Assembly: GCA_946186115.1 (NCBI GenBank)
Contig: CAMHLV010000021.1
Location: 1 to 42,279, forward strand
Reading direction: 5' to 3'
Origin: an uncultured Prevotella sp.
GTDB taxonomy: Bacteria; Bacteroidota; Bacteroidia; Bacteroidales; Bacteroidaceae
Length of the DNA: 42,279 bases
Both the position numbers and the translations under genes were made by a program. The notes under the pieces are model-generated. The model ran no database searches and was not told the DNA's origin. It was given only the letters and a program-made list of their open reading frames with translations. Position 1 is the stretch's first letter. Every line of letters begins with the position of its first letter. This document shows positions 28,859 to 36,734 of this stretch, piece by piece.

Positions 28859-31849
28859 TTACTGCACTGCAACCTTGCGCTTATTGATGATATATATACC
28901 CTTTGGAAGCCCTTCGAGCGAAGTGGCTTTCGAGCGCAACTTGTTGCCGCGGAGGTCGAACACGTCAGCCGACATATCATTATTCACGTTCTCTATGCCT
29001 GTGGGCGACAGTTCCTGTATCTTCTGGAATATACTCCAACCTGCGGTAGAACGGTATTTCGACGATGTTCCGTTCGGAACATAGAGCGTAGCAGAGGGAG
29101 GAGTGGTTTCACTTGTTCCTGAATTGTATATTTCAAACACATTATTCTCTATCTCAAAGGGATCCTGCAGATGGACGGTTACCGATGTCATAGCCGTGCA
29201 ATTGCCAAAGGCACATTCGTCAATCTTTGTCAGAGTTGACGGCAGGGTAAGCTTCTTCAATCCAAAGCAATATCTGAAGGCAAATTGTCCGATGGTCTCT
29301 ATGCCCTCTGACACCACTACTTCCTTCAGACTGTTATAATTCCAGAAAGCATTGGCCGAAATAGCCTTGACTGCATAGGATGTTCCATCAATAGTAATAG
29401 ATGCAGGAATGGTGAGTAAACTTGAATTTTGATTGCCCTTGAGCAAAGTGGCTACCTTGGAGCCTGTCACATAAGAATATCTGACGGCATCAATCGTGGT
29501 TTCCTTCAGCTCGCCCTCATAGATAGCCTGGAATATACTCCAGCCCTGTGTGGCCTGATACTTTGAGGTGGTTCCTATCGGAACATAGAGGGTGGCAGAG
29601 GAAGGCATTACCGTTCCTTCTGAACCTATTATCCCAAACACGTTGTCATTTATCTCAACAGGATTCTGAAGACTTACTGTCACCGACGCCAATGCCGAAC
29701 AATTGCCAAAGGCATAGTCATCAATCTTTGTCAGAGTTGACGGCAGGGTAAGCTTGTTCATTCTGAAGCAATATCTGAAGGCACACCATCCGATGGTCTC
29801 TATGCCCTCTGAAATAATCAGTTCTTTAATCTCATTCTTGTTCCAGAAGGCATAATCATCTATTGATTTCACTTGGTACACAACACCATCCATTGTGATA
29901 TTAGAAGGTATAGTGAGGACTTCAGGGATAGAGGCTCCTGACGGTTGCTCGCCAACCCTCGCCTTCTTCGCATTGACAGCGCAAATATATGTTATTCCAT
30001 CAAAAACAAATTCCTTCACGTCAGATATTTCGACAACTCCCGTAGCTATCACATTATTACCTTCTTCGTCGGATGTCAGCTTTGTGTTGAGACTACCTGC
30101 TACTTCAGGAGTAAACGACAGTACAACAGAGGCTGTCTGTCCAGGGTCGATATAGGCTGTTGTCTGAGCCACCGGTTCACCCCAGCTGCCATTCGTCTGA
30201 ATCCAGTAATACAAACTCTGGCTCAGACTCTCACCAGCATTAGTCATGTTTAGCGTCACATACGCCGGAGCTCCCTTCTCCATGTCGCTATAGCTGACAC
30301 TATTCAGCGTCAACACCACATTGTCAGCGTCAACAGGTCTCAGCGTCAATGATGTCTCGCTGATTTCAGCAACAAATCCATTTCTCAATCCAGTCTCGCA
30401 CAACAACCATTCGGAAGAACCTGGGAAGCGATATACCTGATACAACTGATACTTACCTTCACTCAGATTGGCACCAAAGTCAACCATCAGTCCGTTGTTC
30501 ACATAATTCCACTCCTCAGTACCAATAGTTCCTCCACCATAACCAAGCGTCTTTATAAACTCACCATCTTTATATAAAGCCCAGCCAACCTCTACATCAA
30601 TGTTGTTAGCGGGTAACACATTATAGTGAGCAAAGATATATCCCGGCAGACTCACAGAACGGAAATCCTCAGTAGCAGAAGCACGGATATAATCAAACAC
30701 CTTCAGTTCTTCAATATAGCTAAATAGCTGAGGATAAACCACTTCACCGGCTGAGGGAGGTGCGAATCCGAGAATCATTGACTGCCATTTAGCATAGCCG
30801 TCAGAACCTTCACCACCTCCAATACCCTTGCCTTCGGGATTGGCAACAGATAAAACGAAATAGCCGTCAGAACCGCCGCCCCATCCCCAATTTATATGGA
30901 ACAGGCCGTTGCCATCGTAGCCGTCACAGACAAACTCGTGTCCTGAAGTAGGAGAGAAACCTCTATACATTATCGGCCTACCGAGAGAAAGCTCCTCATA
31001 GGCCATTCTCTCCCAGTCCACAGTAGTGTAATCACTGCGGTCAACCGAACGCATGTTATTGCTGTATCCGAAAAGAGTTACGAGATTCGACAAATGCAGG
31101 TAAGCGCCAGACCCTCCACTCGTATAGTCCATCTCATTGATTTGTCCGCAGTAGAGCATCAGTTCGGCAACAGCGTCGGCAGCCTCGCCAGTATCTTCGT
31201 AATTATAGGTCTCCGTCATCTTATCCCACTTGAACACCGTAGGGGCTAGTTCATTCATGAAGAATTCCTTTTCGGATGTAGTATATGCAGGGATTGCGCC
31301 TGTAGCATCCTGAGGCCATCGGTGATAGTACATCACCTGTGCCAAAGCAGTAGCCACACAGCCCGTAACACTTCTTTCTTTGCCATCCATCGGGCACAGC
31401 AAATTATACGGAGCGCCCTGATTCCACTTTGTACGAATTAGCGGCTCAATAGCAGCATAGTAAACTTTCTCCTGAGCATTCTGCACCTGCTGGTCGTCAA
31501 GCGACCGTATCGACTGCTCATAATAGTCCATCCACGACTTAACATTCTCAGGCATATTACTAATATCGAACGAACCGCTGTCACAATAACCCAGAATAGC
31601 CTCAGTACGATCGTCACCAGAGACTATTACGAAACCATCATTGCCCTCAGCATTAAAAACATAGTATGCACTATTCTCAGCATTCTTAGGCATGGCACGG
31701 CGCAGGTTCTTCTGCTTGAACGACTTGTCCTGCATAAACTTGCGGGCTTTCTCTAATGCCTGCTCCTCAGTCACTTCTCCTGCACTCATCGCCACACAAG
31801 CGAGCAATGCAATCATCAGAATAGCAAATTTCTTCATAGGATATTTCAT
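28859..31849 (-). CDS. C10-family cysteine protease with BspA-type leucine-rich repeats
   Basis: A 996-residue exported protein related to streptopain and Prevotella interpain A. Order: signal peptide (about 5-23), inhibitory propeptide (25-130; GFVIVSGDD), C10 catalytic domain with Cys164 in SVTGCVATALAQVMYYHRWP and His304 in TSGHEFVCDGY followed by HINWGWGGGSDGYF. Next come beta-sandwich domains (about 380-630), two BspA-like leucine-rich blocks (YAFWNKNEIKELIISEGIETI; FRYCF.. KLTLPSTLTKID) and a C-terminal sorting-like domain (ADVFDLRGNKL, LPKGIYIINKRKVAV). Two ATGs are possible, 31849 and 31837; the first overlaps the stop of the decayed upstream gene (ATGA). It probably degrades host or dietary protein at the cell surface. 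Confidence 0.92.
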   Translation of the reverse strand: MKYPMKKFAILMIALLACVAMSAGEVTEEQALEKARKFMQDKSFKQKNLRRAMPKNAENSAYYVFNAEGNDGFVIVSGDDRTEAILGYCDSGSFDISNMPENVKSWMDYYEQSIRSLDDQQVQNAQEKVYYAAIEPLIRTKWNQGAPYNLLCPMDGKERSVTGCVATALAQVMYYHRWPQDATGAIPAYTTSEKEFFMNELAPTVFKWDKMTETYNYEDTGEAADAVAELMLYCGQINEMDYTSGGSGAYLHLSNLVTLFGYSNNMRSVDRSDYTTVDWERMAYEELSLGRPIMYRGFSPTSGHEFVCDGYDGNGLFHINWGWGGGSDGYFVLSVANPEGKGIGGGEGSDGYAKWQSMILGFAPPSAGEVVYPQLFSYIEELKVFDYIRASATEDFRSVSLPGYIFAHYNVLPANNIDVEVGWALYKDGEFIKTLGYGGGTIGTEEWNYVNNGLMVDFGANLSEGKYQLYQVYRFPGSSEWLLCETGLRNGFVAEISETSLTLRPVDADNVVLTLNSVSYSDMEKGAPAYVTLNMTNAGESLSQSLYYWIQTNGSWGEPVAQTTAYIDPGQTASVVLSFTPEVAGSLNTKLTSDEEGNNVIATGVVEISDVKEFVFDGITYICAVNAKKARVGEQPSGASIPEVLTIPSNITMDGVVYQVKSIDDYAFWNKNEIKELIISEGIETIGWCAFRYCFRMNKLTLPSTLTKIDDYAFGNCSALASVTVSLQNPVEINDNVFGIIGSEGTVMPSSATLYVPIGTTSKYQATQGWSIFQAIYEGELKETTIDAVRYSYVTGSKVATLLKGNQNSSLLTIPASITIDGTSYAVKAISANAFWNYNSLKEVVVSEGIETIGQFAFRYCFGLKKLTLPSTLTKIDECAFGNCTAMTSVTVHLQDPFEIENNVFEIYNSGTSETTPPSATLYVPNGTSSKYRSTAGWSIFQKIQELSPTGIENVNNDMSADVFDLRGNKLRSKATSLEGLPKGIYIINKRKVAVQ
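29026..29960. repeat. Direct duplication of leucine-rich block within the C10 protease
   Basis: Two blocks offset by 504 bp (168 codons) share long near-identical stretches, for example TTTGTCAGAGTTGACGGCAG in both, and the GGAATATACTCCA start at 29026 and 29530. It is an internal gene duplication. Confidence 0.85.
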
Positions 31850-32257
31850 TGTTGATAAGCTTTTACGGCCTGTATTATCGTATTTTTCATCTCATCCCAA
31901 GGTGTATCTATAAACATCACAGTCTAATGTGAAGCCATCACCAACAACAGGTTTATCAATCCAAGGATATCGGCTATAATCCACAAAGTCCACTTTTACA
32001 TGATTAACTATTGTCTGCAAAATAATCTTGCCACGGTTAAGGACAGCAACATCTCCTACGCGACGCACGGCATCAATCAACAATTCTTTGTCGTCCGGCA
32101 AGCACCCAAAGAAATCCAAGTCAACAGATTGACGATGACCATACTGAAGCGCCAAAGCTGTTCCCCCAACCAAGCGAGTTTCCTGCAACTCTGGCTGTGC
32201 TGAGAGTTTTTTTAGGAGTTCCAGGGTGTCGGGTTGGATTGTCTGAAGTGATAGCAT
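31846..32257 (-). pseudogene. AbiEii-type nucleotidyltransferase toxin gene, internally deleted
   Basis: The 5' part encodes about 110 residues of a DUF1814/AbiEii-like nucleotidyltransferase: LVGGTALALQYGHRQSVDLDFF (GG..A.....R...DLDFF signature) and VKVDFVDYSRYPWID. The frame then goes off after GDGFTL and stops at 31892-31894. In the next frame the usual C-terminal end is still readable (VMFIDTPWDEMKNTIIQAVK, then AYQQ and stop at 31846-31848), so an internal stretch of perhaps 70-90 codons has been lost with a frame change. Family members are about 200-280 residues. It overlaps the upstream partner by 46 bases, the usual toxin-antitoxin layout; the toxin is most likely inactive. Confidence 0.7.
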
Positions 32258-32541
32258 CTATAGTCCTCTTTGTTTGTATTTGACATTGCACATATGAAAG
32301 AAAGAGCCATCGGATCAAGAGTCCGCAAGCGTTTGCAGTCAGCTACGATGCGATTCATTCCATAAAAGTCTCGCGTTAGTCTCCAATCTTGCAAGGTTCC
32401 ATAATCCAACACACGTTGGATTAGCCCCGCTGAATGGTGCTCAACATCCATCTGATTGCGGTCAATATCCCAAAAGAGTGATGGGGACAATTGTGATATA
32501 TATGAAACAGCCGACATGCTTTTCAATTCACAAGCTTCCAT
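32212..32541 (-). CDS. Partner/antitoxin-like protein of the AbiEii-type module (DUF6922-like)
   Basis: A 109-residue cytoplasmic protein. The sequence LSPSLFWDIDRNQMD, IQRVLDYGTLQDWRL and FRQSNPTPWN matches, as I remember it, a small Bacteroidetes family (DUF6922) found directly upstream of AbiEii-like nucleotidyltransferases. Its 3' end overlaps the start of the toxin remnant by 46 bases. It looks intact and has a perfect promoter (32574-32604). Antitoxin function is inferred from position only. An internal Met at residue 9 is an alternative start. Confidence 0.7.
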   Translation of the reverse strand: MEACELKSMSAVSYISQLSPSLFWDIDRNQMDVEHHSAGLIQRVLDYGTLQDWRLTRDFYGMNRIVADCKRLRTLDPMALSFICAMSNTNKEDYRCYHFRQSNPTPWNS

Positions 32542-32573
32542 TATTCTAATATATTACATCGTTATACCGACGG

Positions 32574-32604
32574 CAAAGATAATTAAAAAAAGCGAAAGAG
32601 CAAA
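32574..32604 (-). promoter_or_regulatory. Promoter of the AbiE-like module
   Basis: Minus strand TTTG (32604-32601), 19 bases, TATCTTTG (32581-32574), a perfect match. Predicted start near 32568, about 27 bases before the ATG at 32541. It may also drive the C10 protease downstream. Confidence 0.8.
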
Positions 32605-32690
32605 ACTTTTAGTTGTAATTTAACTCACTCCCTATAAAACACCTCCGGAAAAAATCATGCAAGAAGAATACTGAGAAGATGTTCGCCAGC

Positions 32691-32776
32691 AAAATTCTGA
32701 TGCTGATTAGGAAAATTCTGATGGTCAGAAATAAAATTCTGATGGTCAGAATTCCAGAAATCAGCATCAGAATTTT
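32691..32776. repeat. Perfect 18-bp inverted repeat enclosing two 19-bp direct repeats
   Basis: Arms AAAATTCTGATGCTGATT (32691-32708) and AATCAGCATCAGAATTTT (32759-32776) are exact complements. The 50-base interior holds AAAATTCTGATGGTCAGAA twice (from 32713 and from 32733), each with its own TTCTGA-TGG-TCAGAA palindrome. All four units share AAAATTCTGATG. Confidence 0.9.
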
Positions 32777-32870
32777 TGTAATCGGCCTTCTCGCTGATGA
32801 CTCGGTCGGAATTCCATTTCTGGAGCGACAAACCACATAGATTGCTAATTAAGTTATTAACCTACACCCG

Positions 32871-32918
32871 CTACACCCACAACACCCGCACTGGGTATCG
32901 CGGGTGTTGTGGGTGTAG
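32871..32918. repeat. Perfect 19-bp hairpin, ACACCC-rich
   Basis: Arms CTACACCCACAACACCCGC (32871-32889) and GCGGGTGTTGTGGGTGTAG (32900-32918) flank a 10-base loop; a further CTACACCCG unit precedes it at 32862. It lies 43 bases beyond the stop of the LytTR regulator. There is no U-tract, so a standard intrinsic terminator is unlikely, though it could stop or stabilise transcripts. Confidence 0.85.
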
Positions 32919-32960
32919 GGTGATTTTCTGATTCACTATATATAGATCTGGATATTTGTT

Positions 32961-33671
32961 TCAACTCAGCAGATGCTGGTCGAAATACTGCTGGATATCA
33001 TCCTTATAGCTGTCGGAGATGGGAATATACTGGTCGCCAAAGACAATGCGAAAACGATCGACGGAATGTACCCGCGTCATGTGAACGATATAAGAGCGAT
33101 GGGTGCGCAGAAACTCCGGACGGGGAAGATAGTCTTCAAGCTTCTTCATATTCATGAGCGACATGATTTTCTGACCATCGGCAAGGTATATACGCACATA
33201 ATCCTTGAGTCCCTCGATATAGAGAATGTCGTCAAGGGCAACACGCAGCAGCTTGTAGTCGCTCTTGACAAACATAAAGCGGTCTTGGGCGTAGGTCTGC
33301 TGCTTCTGCATGGTTGACAACATGTCGAACGCCTTCTTGGAAGCACGCAGGAAGTCGTCGTATGAGATGGGCTTGAGCAGATAATCGATAGCCGACACCT
33401 TATAGCCCTCGATGGCATACTGCTGGAAGGCTGTGGTGAAGACAATCTTTGTCTCGGAAGGCAACACCTTGGCAAACTCAATGCCTGAGAGTTCGGGCAT
33501 CTGTATGTCGAGAAACAGCAACTGGACGGGATTTTCGCGCAGATGCTTCATTGCCTCGAGAGCAGAACCGTAAGTGCCGACAAGATGCAGGAATGGTGTC
33601 TTCTCGGCATAGCTCTTCAGCAGGCCTGCTGCCAAAGGCTCATCGTCGATAATAGCACAATTGATGGTCAT
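32961..33671 (-). CDS. LytTR-family response regulator of the efflux operon
   Basis: A 236-residue regulator: receiver (AIIDDEPLAAGLL; phospho-Asp55 in FLDIQMPELSG; FTTAFQQYAIEGY; DYLLKPI) and LytTR DNA-binding domain (FMFVKSDYKLLRV; YIEGLKDYVRIYL; RTHRSYIVHM). The ATG at 33671 is used, because the open frame to 33902 runs through repeat and overlaps the kinase gene. Last gene of a six-gene leftward operon, 28 bases behind its kinase; it probably controls the efflux genes of the same operon. The linker is of normal length, unlike its relative at 20764-21528. Confidence 0.92.
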   Translation of the reverse strand: MTINCAIIDDEPLAAGLLKSYAEKTPFLHLVGTYGSALEAMKHLRENPVQLLFLDIQMPELSGIEFAKVLPSETKIVFTTAFQQYAIEGYKVSAIDYLLKPISYDDFLRASKKAFDMLSTMQKQQTYAQDRFMFVKSDYKLLRVALDDILYIEGLKDYVRIYLADGQKIMSLMNMKKLEDYLPRPEFLRTHRSYIVHMTRVHSVDRFRIVFGDQYIPISDSYKDDIQQYFDQHLLS

Positions 33672-33699
33672 GGGGGTTTGAGTATTGAGTTTTGAGTGA
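33672..33699. repeat. Junction repeat, ACTCAAA-type
   Basis: On the minus strand TCACTCAAAACTCAATACTC precedes CAAACCCCC and the regulator ATG, filling the gap from the kinase stop. Similar to the repeat at 11566-11612. Confidence 0.65.
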
Positions 33700-34728
33700 T
33701 TAATTATTATGTATCTCGATGCGGGAGGTATAGACCTTCCCATCGGCACTGACACCACGATTCCATGTGTAACGGCCGGGATAGGCAAGGTCGAGACGAC
33801 GCTGCACCTGCTGAAGTCCGATGCCGTGGCCGCTATGGTCGCTGGCAGACTTGGGGTGGTTGGAGTTGGAGATGTCGCAAGTGATGGACTTCTCATCGGC
33901 ACTGATGACTATGTGGATGAAAGAATGCTCGGTGGCGCTGACGCCATGCTTGAAGGCATTCTCTACCAACGAGATGAATATCATAGGGGCCACAGAGACA
34001 TGAGAATTAAGGACGGAGAACCGGGATGTCACATCGACCGACTCTGGCAGACGGATGCGCATCAACTTTATATAGTTCTCAAGAAACTCCACTTCGTCGG
34101 ACAGCGGCACCAGGGGTTGCTGGGTGTTGTAGAGCACATGGCGCAACAAGCGGGACAGTTCCTGTATGGCCTCCTGAGCCTTGGGGGCATCGAAGGCGGT
34201 GAGGGCATAGATATTGTTGAGGGTGTTGAGAAGGAAATGGGGGTTAATCTGCGAGCGCAGATTGCTGAGCTCGGCATCAGTGCGCGCTGCCTCGGCATCA
34301 CGACGTGCCTGTTCAGACTTCTGCCACCTCATAGCAAGCCGGATGGTGGTGGCTACTGCTGCCGTCACCGTGAGATTGAAGACATCGCGAATAAAGAAGC
34401 CTACAGCCGGCCACAGGTTAACATCGTCATTATTTCTATCATAGAGTGAATGGACATAGGTCATCCAGATATGCAGACCTATGGCGAGCGACACTATCAC
34501 GACAGTGTTAACAACAAGGAAGTAACGGTGGTGACCGCTGGTAAAATGATAGGGCGTGAGCCACAGATAGTTCAGATAGAACACAAGCATGAATGCCAGT
34601 GGCACTATGCTCATCATCAGAAACTGTATGGCGGTAACGCCCTTGCCATGATTGACAAACATCATGGGTGACAAGAACATTACCAACCATACGGCTACAT
34701 GAATCAAAATCTCTGTTCGCTTATTCAT
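33700..34728 (-). CDS. LytS/YesM-type sensor histidine kinase of the efflux operon
   Basis: A 342-residue membrane kinase with four predicted transmembrane helices (about 7-25, 34-55, 69-89, 106-130). It has a coiled segment (QKSEQARRDAEAARTDAEL), phospho-His in QINPHFLLNTLNNIYAL, and ATPase motifs SLVENAFKHG and HGIGLQQVQRRLDL. Loops between helices are short, so the signal may be sensed within the membrane or by partner proteins such as the adjacent ABC permease. It starts 16 bases after the permease stop and is paired with the regulator downstream. Confidence 0.92.
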   Translation of the reverse strand: MNKRTEILIHVAVWLVMFLSPMMFVNHGKGVTAIQFLMMSIVPLAFMLVFYLNYLWLTPYHFTSGHHRYFLVVNTVVIVSLAIGLHIWMTYVHSLYDRNNDDVNLWPAVGFFIRDVFNLTVTAAVATTIRLAMRWQKSEQARRDAEAARTDAELSNLRSQINPHFLLNTLNNIYALTAFDAPKAQEAIQELSRLLRHVLYNTQQPLVPLSDEVEFLENYIKLMRIRLPESVDVTSRFSVLNSHVSVAPMIFISLVENAFKHGVSATEHSFIHIVISADEKSITCDISNSNHPKSASDHSGHGIGLQQVQRRLDLAYPGRYTWNRGVSADGKVYTSRIEIHNN

Positions 34729-34744
34729 CTTTACAGTGTTTACC

Positions 34745-35962
34745 TTATTCGTGACGGATGGCTTCTATCGGATCCATATTGGCTGCCTTCTGGGCAGGAA
34801 TATAACCGAAGAGCACTCCTATGCAGACGCAAACCAGGAACGACACATAGATACTCCATGCCGGCACGCTGCTGGGCATTCCAAACGTCGGGAGGAAAGC
34901 ACTGGCGCCGCATCCTACAAAGATGCCCAACAGTCCGCCAGTGACGGATATGAGTACCGACTCTATCAGGAACTGGAGAGAGATGACCGGTCCTGTGGCT
35001 CCAACGGCCATGCGAAGACCTATCTCCTTGGTGCGCTCGGTAACTGACACAAGCATGATGTTCATGATGCCGATACCGGCCACTAACAGCGAGAATGCTG
35101 CTGCCACCACAAGTATGAGGGTGACGGTGTCCATAGTGCTCGACATGGTTTCCATCATCTCGGCTTGCGAACGGATGGTGAAATCATCGTCGGCATCTCC
35201 TTTGAGTTTGTGATTGTCGCGCAGAATCTGAGTGAGTTCCTCTATTGCGGCATCCGACAAATCTTCTGTAACGGCCGAGCAGACTATGCTCGAGAAGAAT
35301 GTCTGGGCGGCAATACGCTTCATGACCGTAGTGTATGGGGCAATGACGACATTGTCTTGGTCCATACCCCATGAATTGTAGCCCTTCGACTTCAGCACTC
35401 CTACGATGCGCATGGGGATGCTCTTGAAGCGGATGGTCTTGCCGATGGGATCGACGTTGCTGCCGAACAACTCATCGACAATGGTCTTACCTACCACGCA
35501 AACCTTGGCGGCCTTCTTGATATCTTCGTCGGTAAAACAGTCGCCCTCTTCTATGGTCCACTGCTTTATGTCAAGATAATCGGTTGACTCACCATACATC
35601 GAGGTATTGGTATTGTTGTTGCCATAGATAACCTGTCCGGAGGCCGTAACCTCGGGGGATACCTTTGTCACGAATTTCTTCTCGCGCAGAATGCGTTCGT
35701 AATCGGCCATCTTCAGGGTCTGCATACTCGACGGGTCTTGACGGACACCGCCTCGCATATCGGCACCAGGACGTATGGTCAGCAAGTTGGTGCCCATAGT
35801 TGACAGTTCCTGACGAATGCTCTCCTTCGAACCTTGTCCGATGGCCATCATGATAATGACGGCAGCAACACCAATGATGATACCCAACATTGAGAGGAAG
35901 GAGCGCATCTTGTTGTTGGCAACGGCCTTGAAACTTACTTTAAATAGATTTAGTATATTCAT
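34745..35962 (-). CDS. MacB-type ABC transporter permease
   Basis: A 405-residue FtsX/MacB permease: N-terminal transmembrane helix (SFLSMLGIIIGVAAVIIMMA), large periplasmic domain (about 45-275), then three C-terminal helices (LILVVAAAFSLLVAGIGIMNIMLVS; SLQFLIESVLISVTGGLLGIFVG; YVSFLVCVCIGVLFGYIPA). VTERTKEIGLRMAVGA and the final PAQKAANMDPIEAIRHE are hallmarks of the family. The start at 35962 (MNILNLFKVSF) is chosen over 35995. E. coli MacB has ATPase and permease fused; here they are separate genes 22 bases apart. With adaptor and TolC it should export a drug, peptide or lipid-like substrate. Confidence 0.92.
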   Translation of the reverse strand: MNILNLFKVSFKAVANNKMRSFLSMLGIIIGVAAVIIMMAIGQGSKESIRQELSTMGTNLLTIRPGADMRGGVRQDPSSMQTLKMADYERILREKKFVTKVSPEVTASGQVIYGNNNTNTSMYGESTDYLDIKQWTIEEGDCFTDEDIKKAAKVCVVGKTIVDELFGSNVDPIGKTIRFKSIPMRIVGVLKSKGYNSWGMDQDNVVIAPYTTVMKRIAAQTFFSSIVCSAVTEDLSDAAIEELTQILRDNHKLKGDADDDFTIRSQAEMMETMSSTMDTVTLILVVAAAFSLLVAGIGIMNIMLVSVTERTKEIGLRMAVGATGPVISLQFLIESVLISVTGGLLGIFVGCGASAFLPTFGMPSSVPAWSIYVSFLVCVCIGVLFGYIPAQKAANMDPIEAIRHE

Positions 35963-35984
35963 AAAAACTTGGGTGGGCTGAGTC

Positions 35985-36734
35985 TTAGTCGTCAACGGGT
36001 TTGGGCAGAGCGGCCAGAGCCTCGGCTGCCGATTTGATATTAGTATTGATAGTGTCCTCGCGAATCTTGCCGTCGCGCAGGTTGATATTACGACTGCTAT
36101 ATTCAGCTATCTCAGGGTTGTGGGTTACGAAGATAATGGTGTGACCCTGCTTATAGAGTTCCTGAAACAGCACAAGCATCTCGAACGACGTACGGGTGTC
36201 GAGGTTACCGGTAGCCTCGTCGGCCAACAGCACGGCAGGGTCGTTGACCAAGGCACGGGCTATGGCAACACGCTGCATCTGACCACCCGACATCTGATTC
36301 GACTTATGCTCCAGACGGTCGCCCAAGCCTACGGCCTGAAGGGCCTTGACAGCAGCAGCACGACGCTGACGGGCATCATACTTGTTGTTATACATCAGAG
36401 GCAACTCCACATTTTCTACGGCTGTGGTCTTGGCCAGCAGATTGTAGTTCTGGAAGACGAAGCCGATCTTCTGGTTGCGCAGATGGGCACGCTGAGTCTT
36501 CGACATCTGGCGCACGCTGACACCGTCGAGGAAGTATTCTCCACTGGTAGGGGTGTCAAGACAGCCTAACTGGTTGAGAAGCGTGGACTTGCCGGAACCT
36601 GACGTTCCCTGGATAGTGACAAACTCGCCTTCGTATATCTTGAAAGACACACCACGCAAAGCCTTCACGGTCTCAGAGCCTACCTGGAAGTAGCGTTTCA
36701 CATTCTGCAGTTCGATGACTACTTTCTTATCCAT
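35985..36734 (-). CDS. ABC transporter ATP-binding protein (MacB/LolD type)
   Basis: A 249-residue ATPase: Walker A GTSGSGKST (43-51), Q-loop in GFVFQNYNLLAKTT, signature MSGGQMQRVAIARAL, Walker B AVLLADEATGNLD and switch His in IIFVTHNPEIAEY. It energises the permease encoded next. Its ATG shares one base with the adaptor stop (TAATG), so translation is probably coupled. Confidence 0.95.
   Translation of the reverse strand: MDKKVVIELQNVKRYFQVGSETVKALRGVSFKIYEGEFVTIQGTSGSGKSTLLNQLGCLDTPTSGEYFLDGVSVRQMSKTQRAHLRNQKIGFVFQNYNLLAKTTAVENVELPLMYNNKYDARQRRAAAVKALQAVGLGDRLEHKSNQMSGGQMQRVAIARALVNDPAVLLADEATGNLDTRTSFEMLVLFQELYKQGHTIIFVTHNPEIAEYSSRNINLRDGKIREDTINTNIKSAAEALAALPKPVDD

Larger units (their letters stand above)
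32605..32960. other. Gene-free 356-base stretch carrying two inverted-repeat elements
   Basis: Between the upstream end of the module promoter and the stop of the second LytTR regulator I see no gene. A 75-codon open frame at 32609-32836 (minus) is a product of I/L/R-coding repeats. The stretch holds the 18-bp inverted repeat at 32691-32776 and the 19-bp hairpin at 32871-32918. Confidence 0.7.

Noticed and set aside
32691..32776. CRISPR-like array
   Set aside because: Repeats are inverted as well as direct, spacers are only a few bases, and no cas gene is in view.
32609..32836. Open frame of 75 codons in the gene-free stretch
   Set aside because: Its I/L/R-rich product is simply the translation of the AAAATTCTGATG repeats; no promoter or start context.
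31846..32960. Insertion sequence or phage remnant around the broken toxin gene
   Set aside because: No transposase, integrase or target-site duplication was seen; an internal deletion explains the broken frame.
33672..33902. N-terminal extension of the second LytTR regulator to 33902
   Set aside because: It overlaps the kinase gene and translates the junction repeat; receiver domains start at the ATG at 33671.
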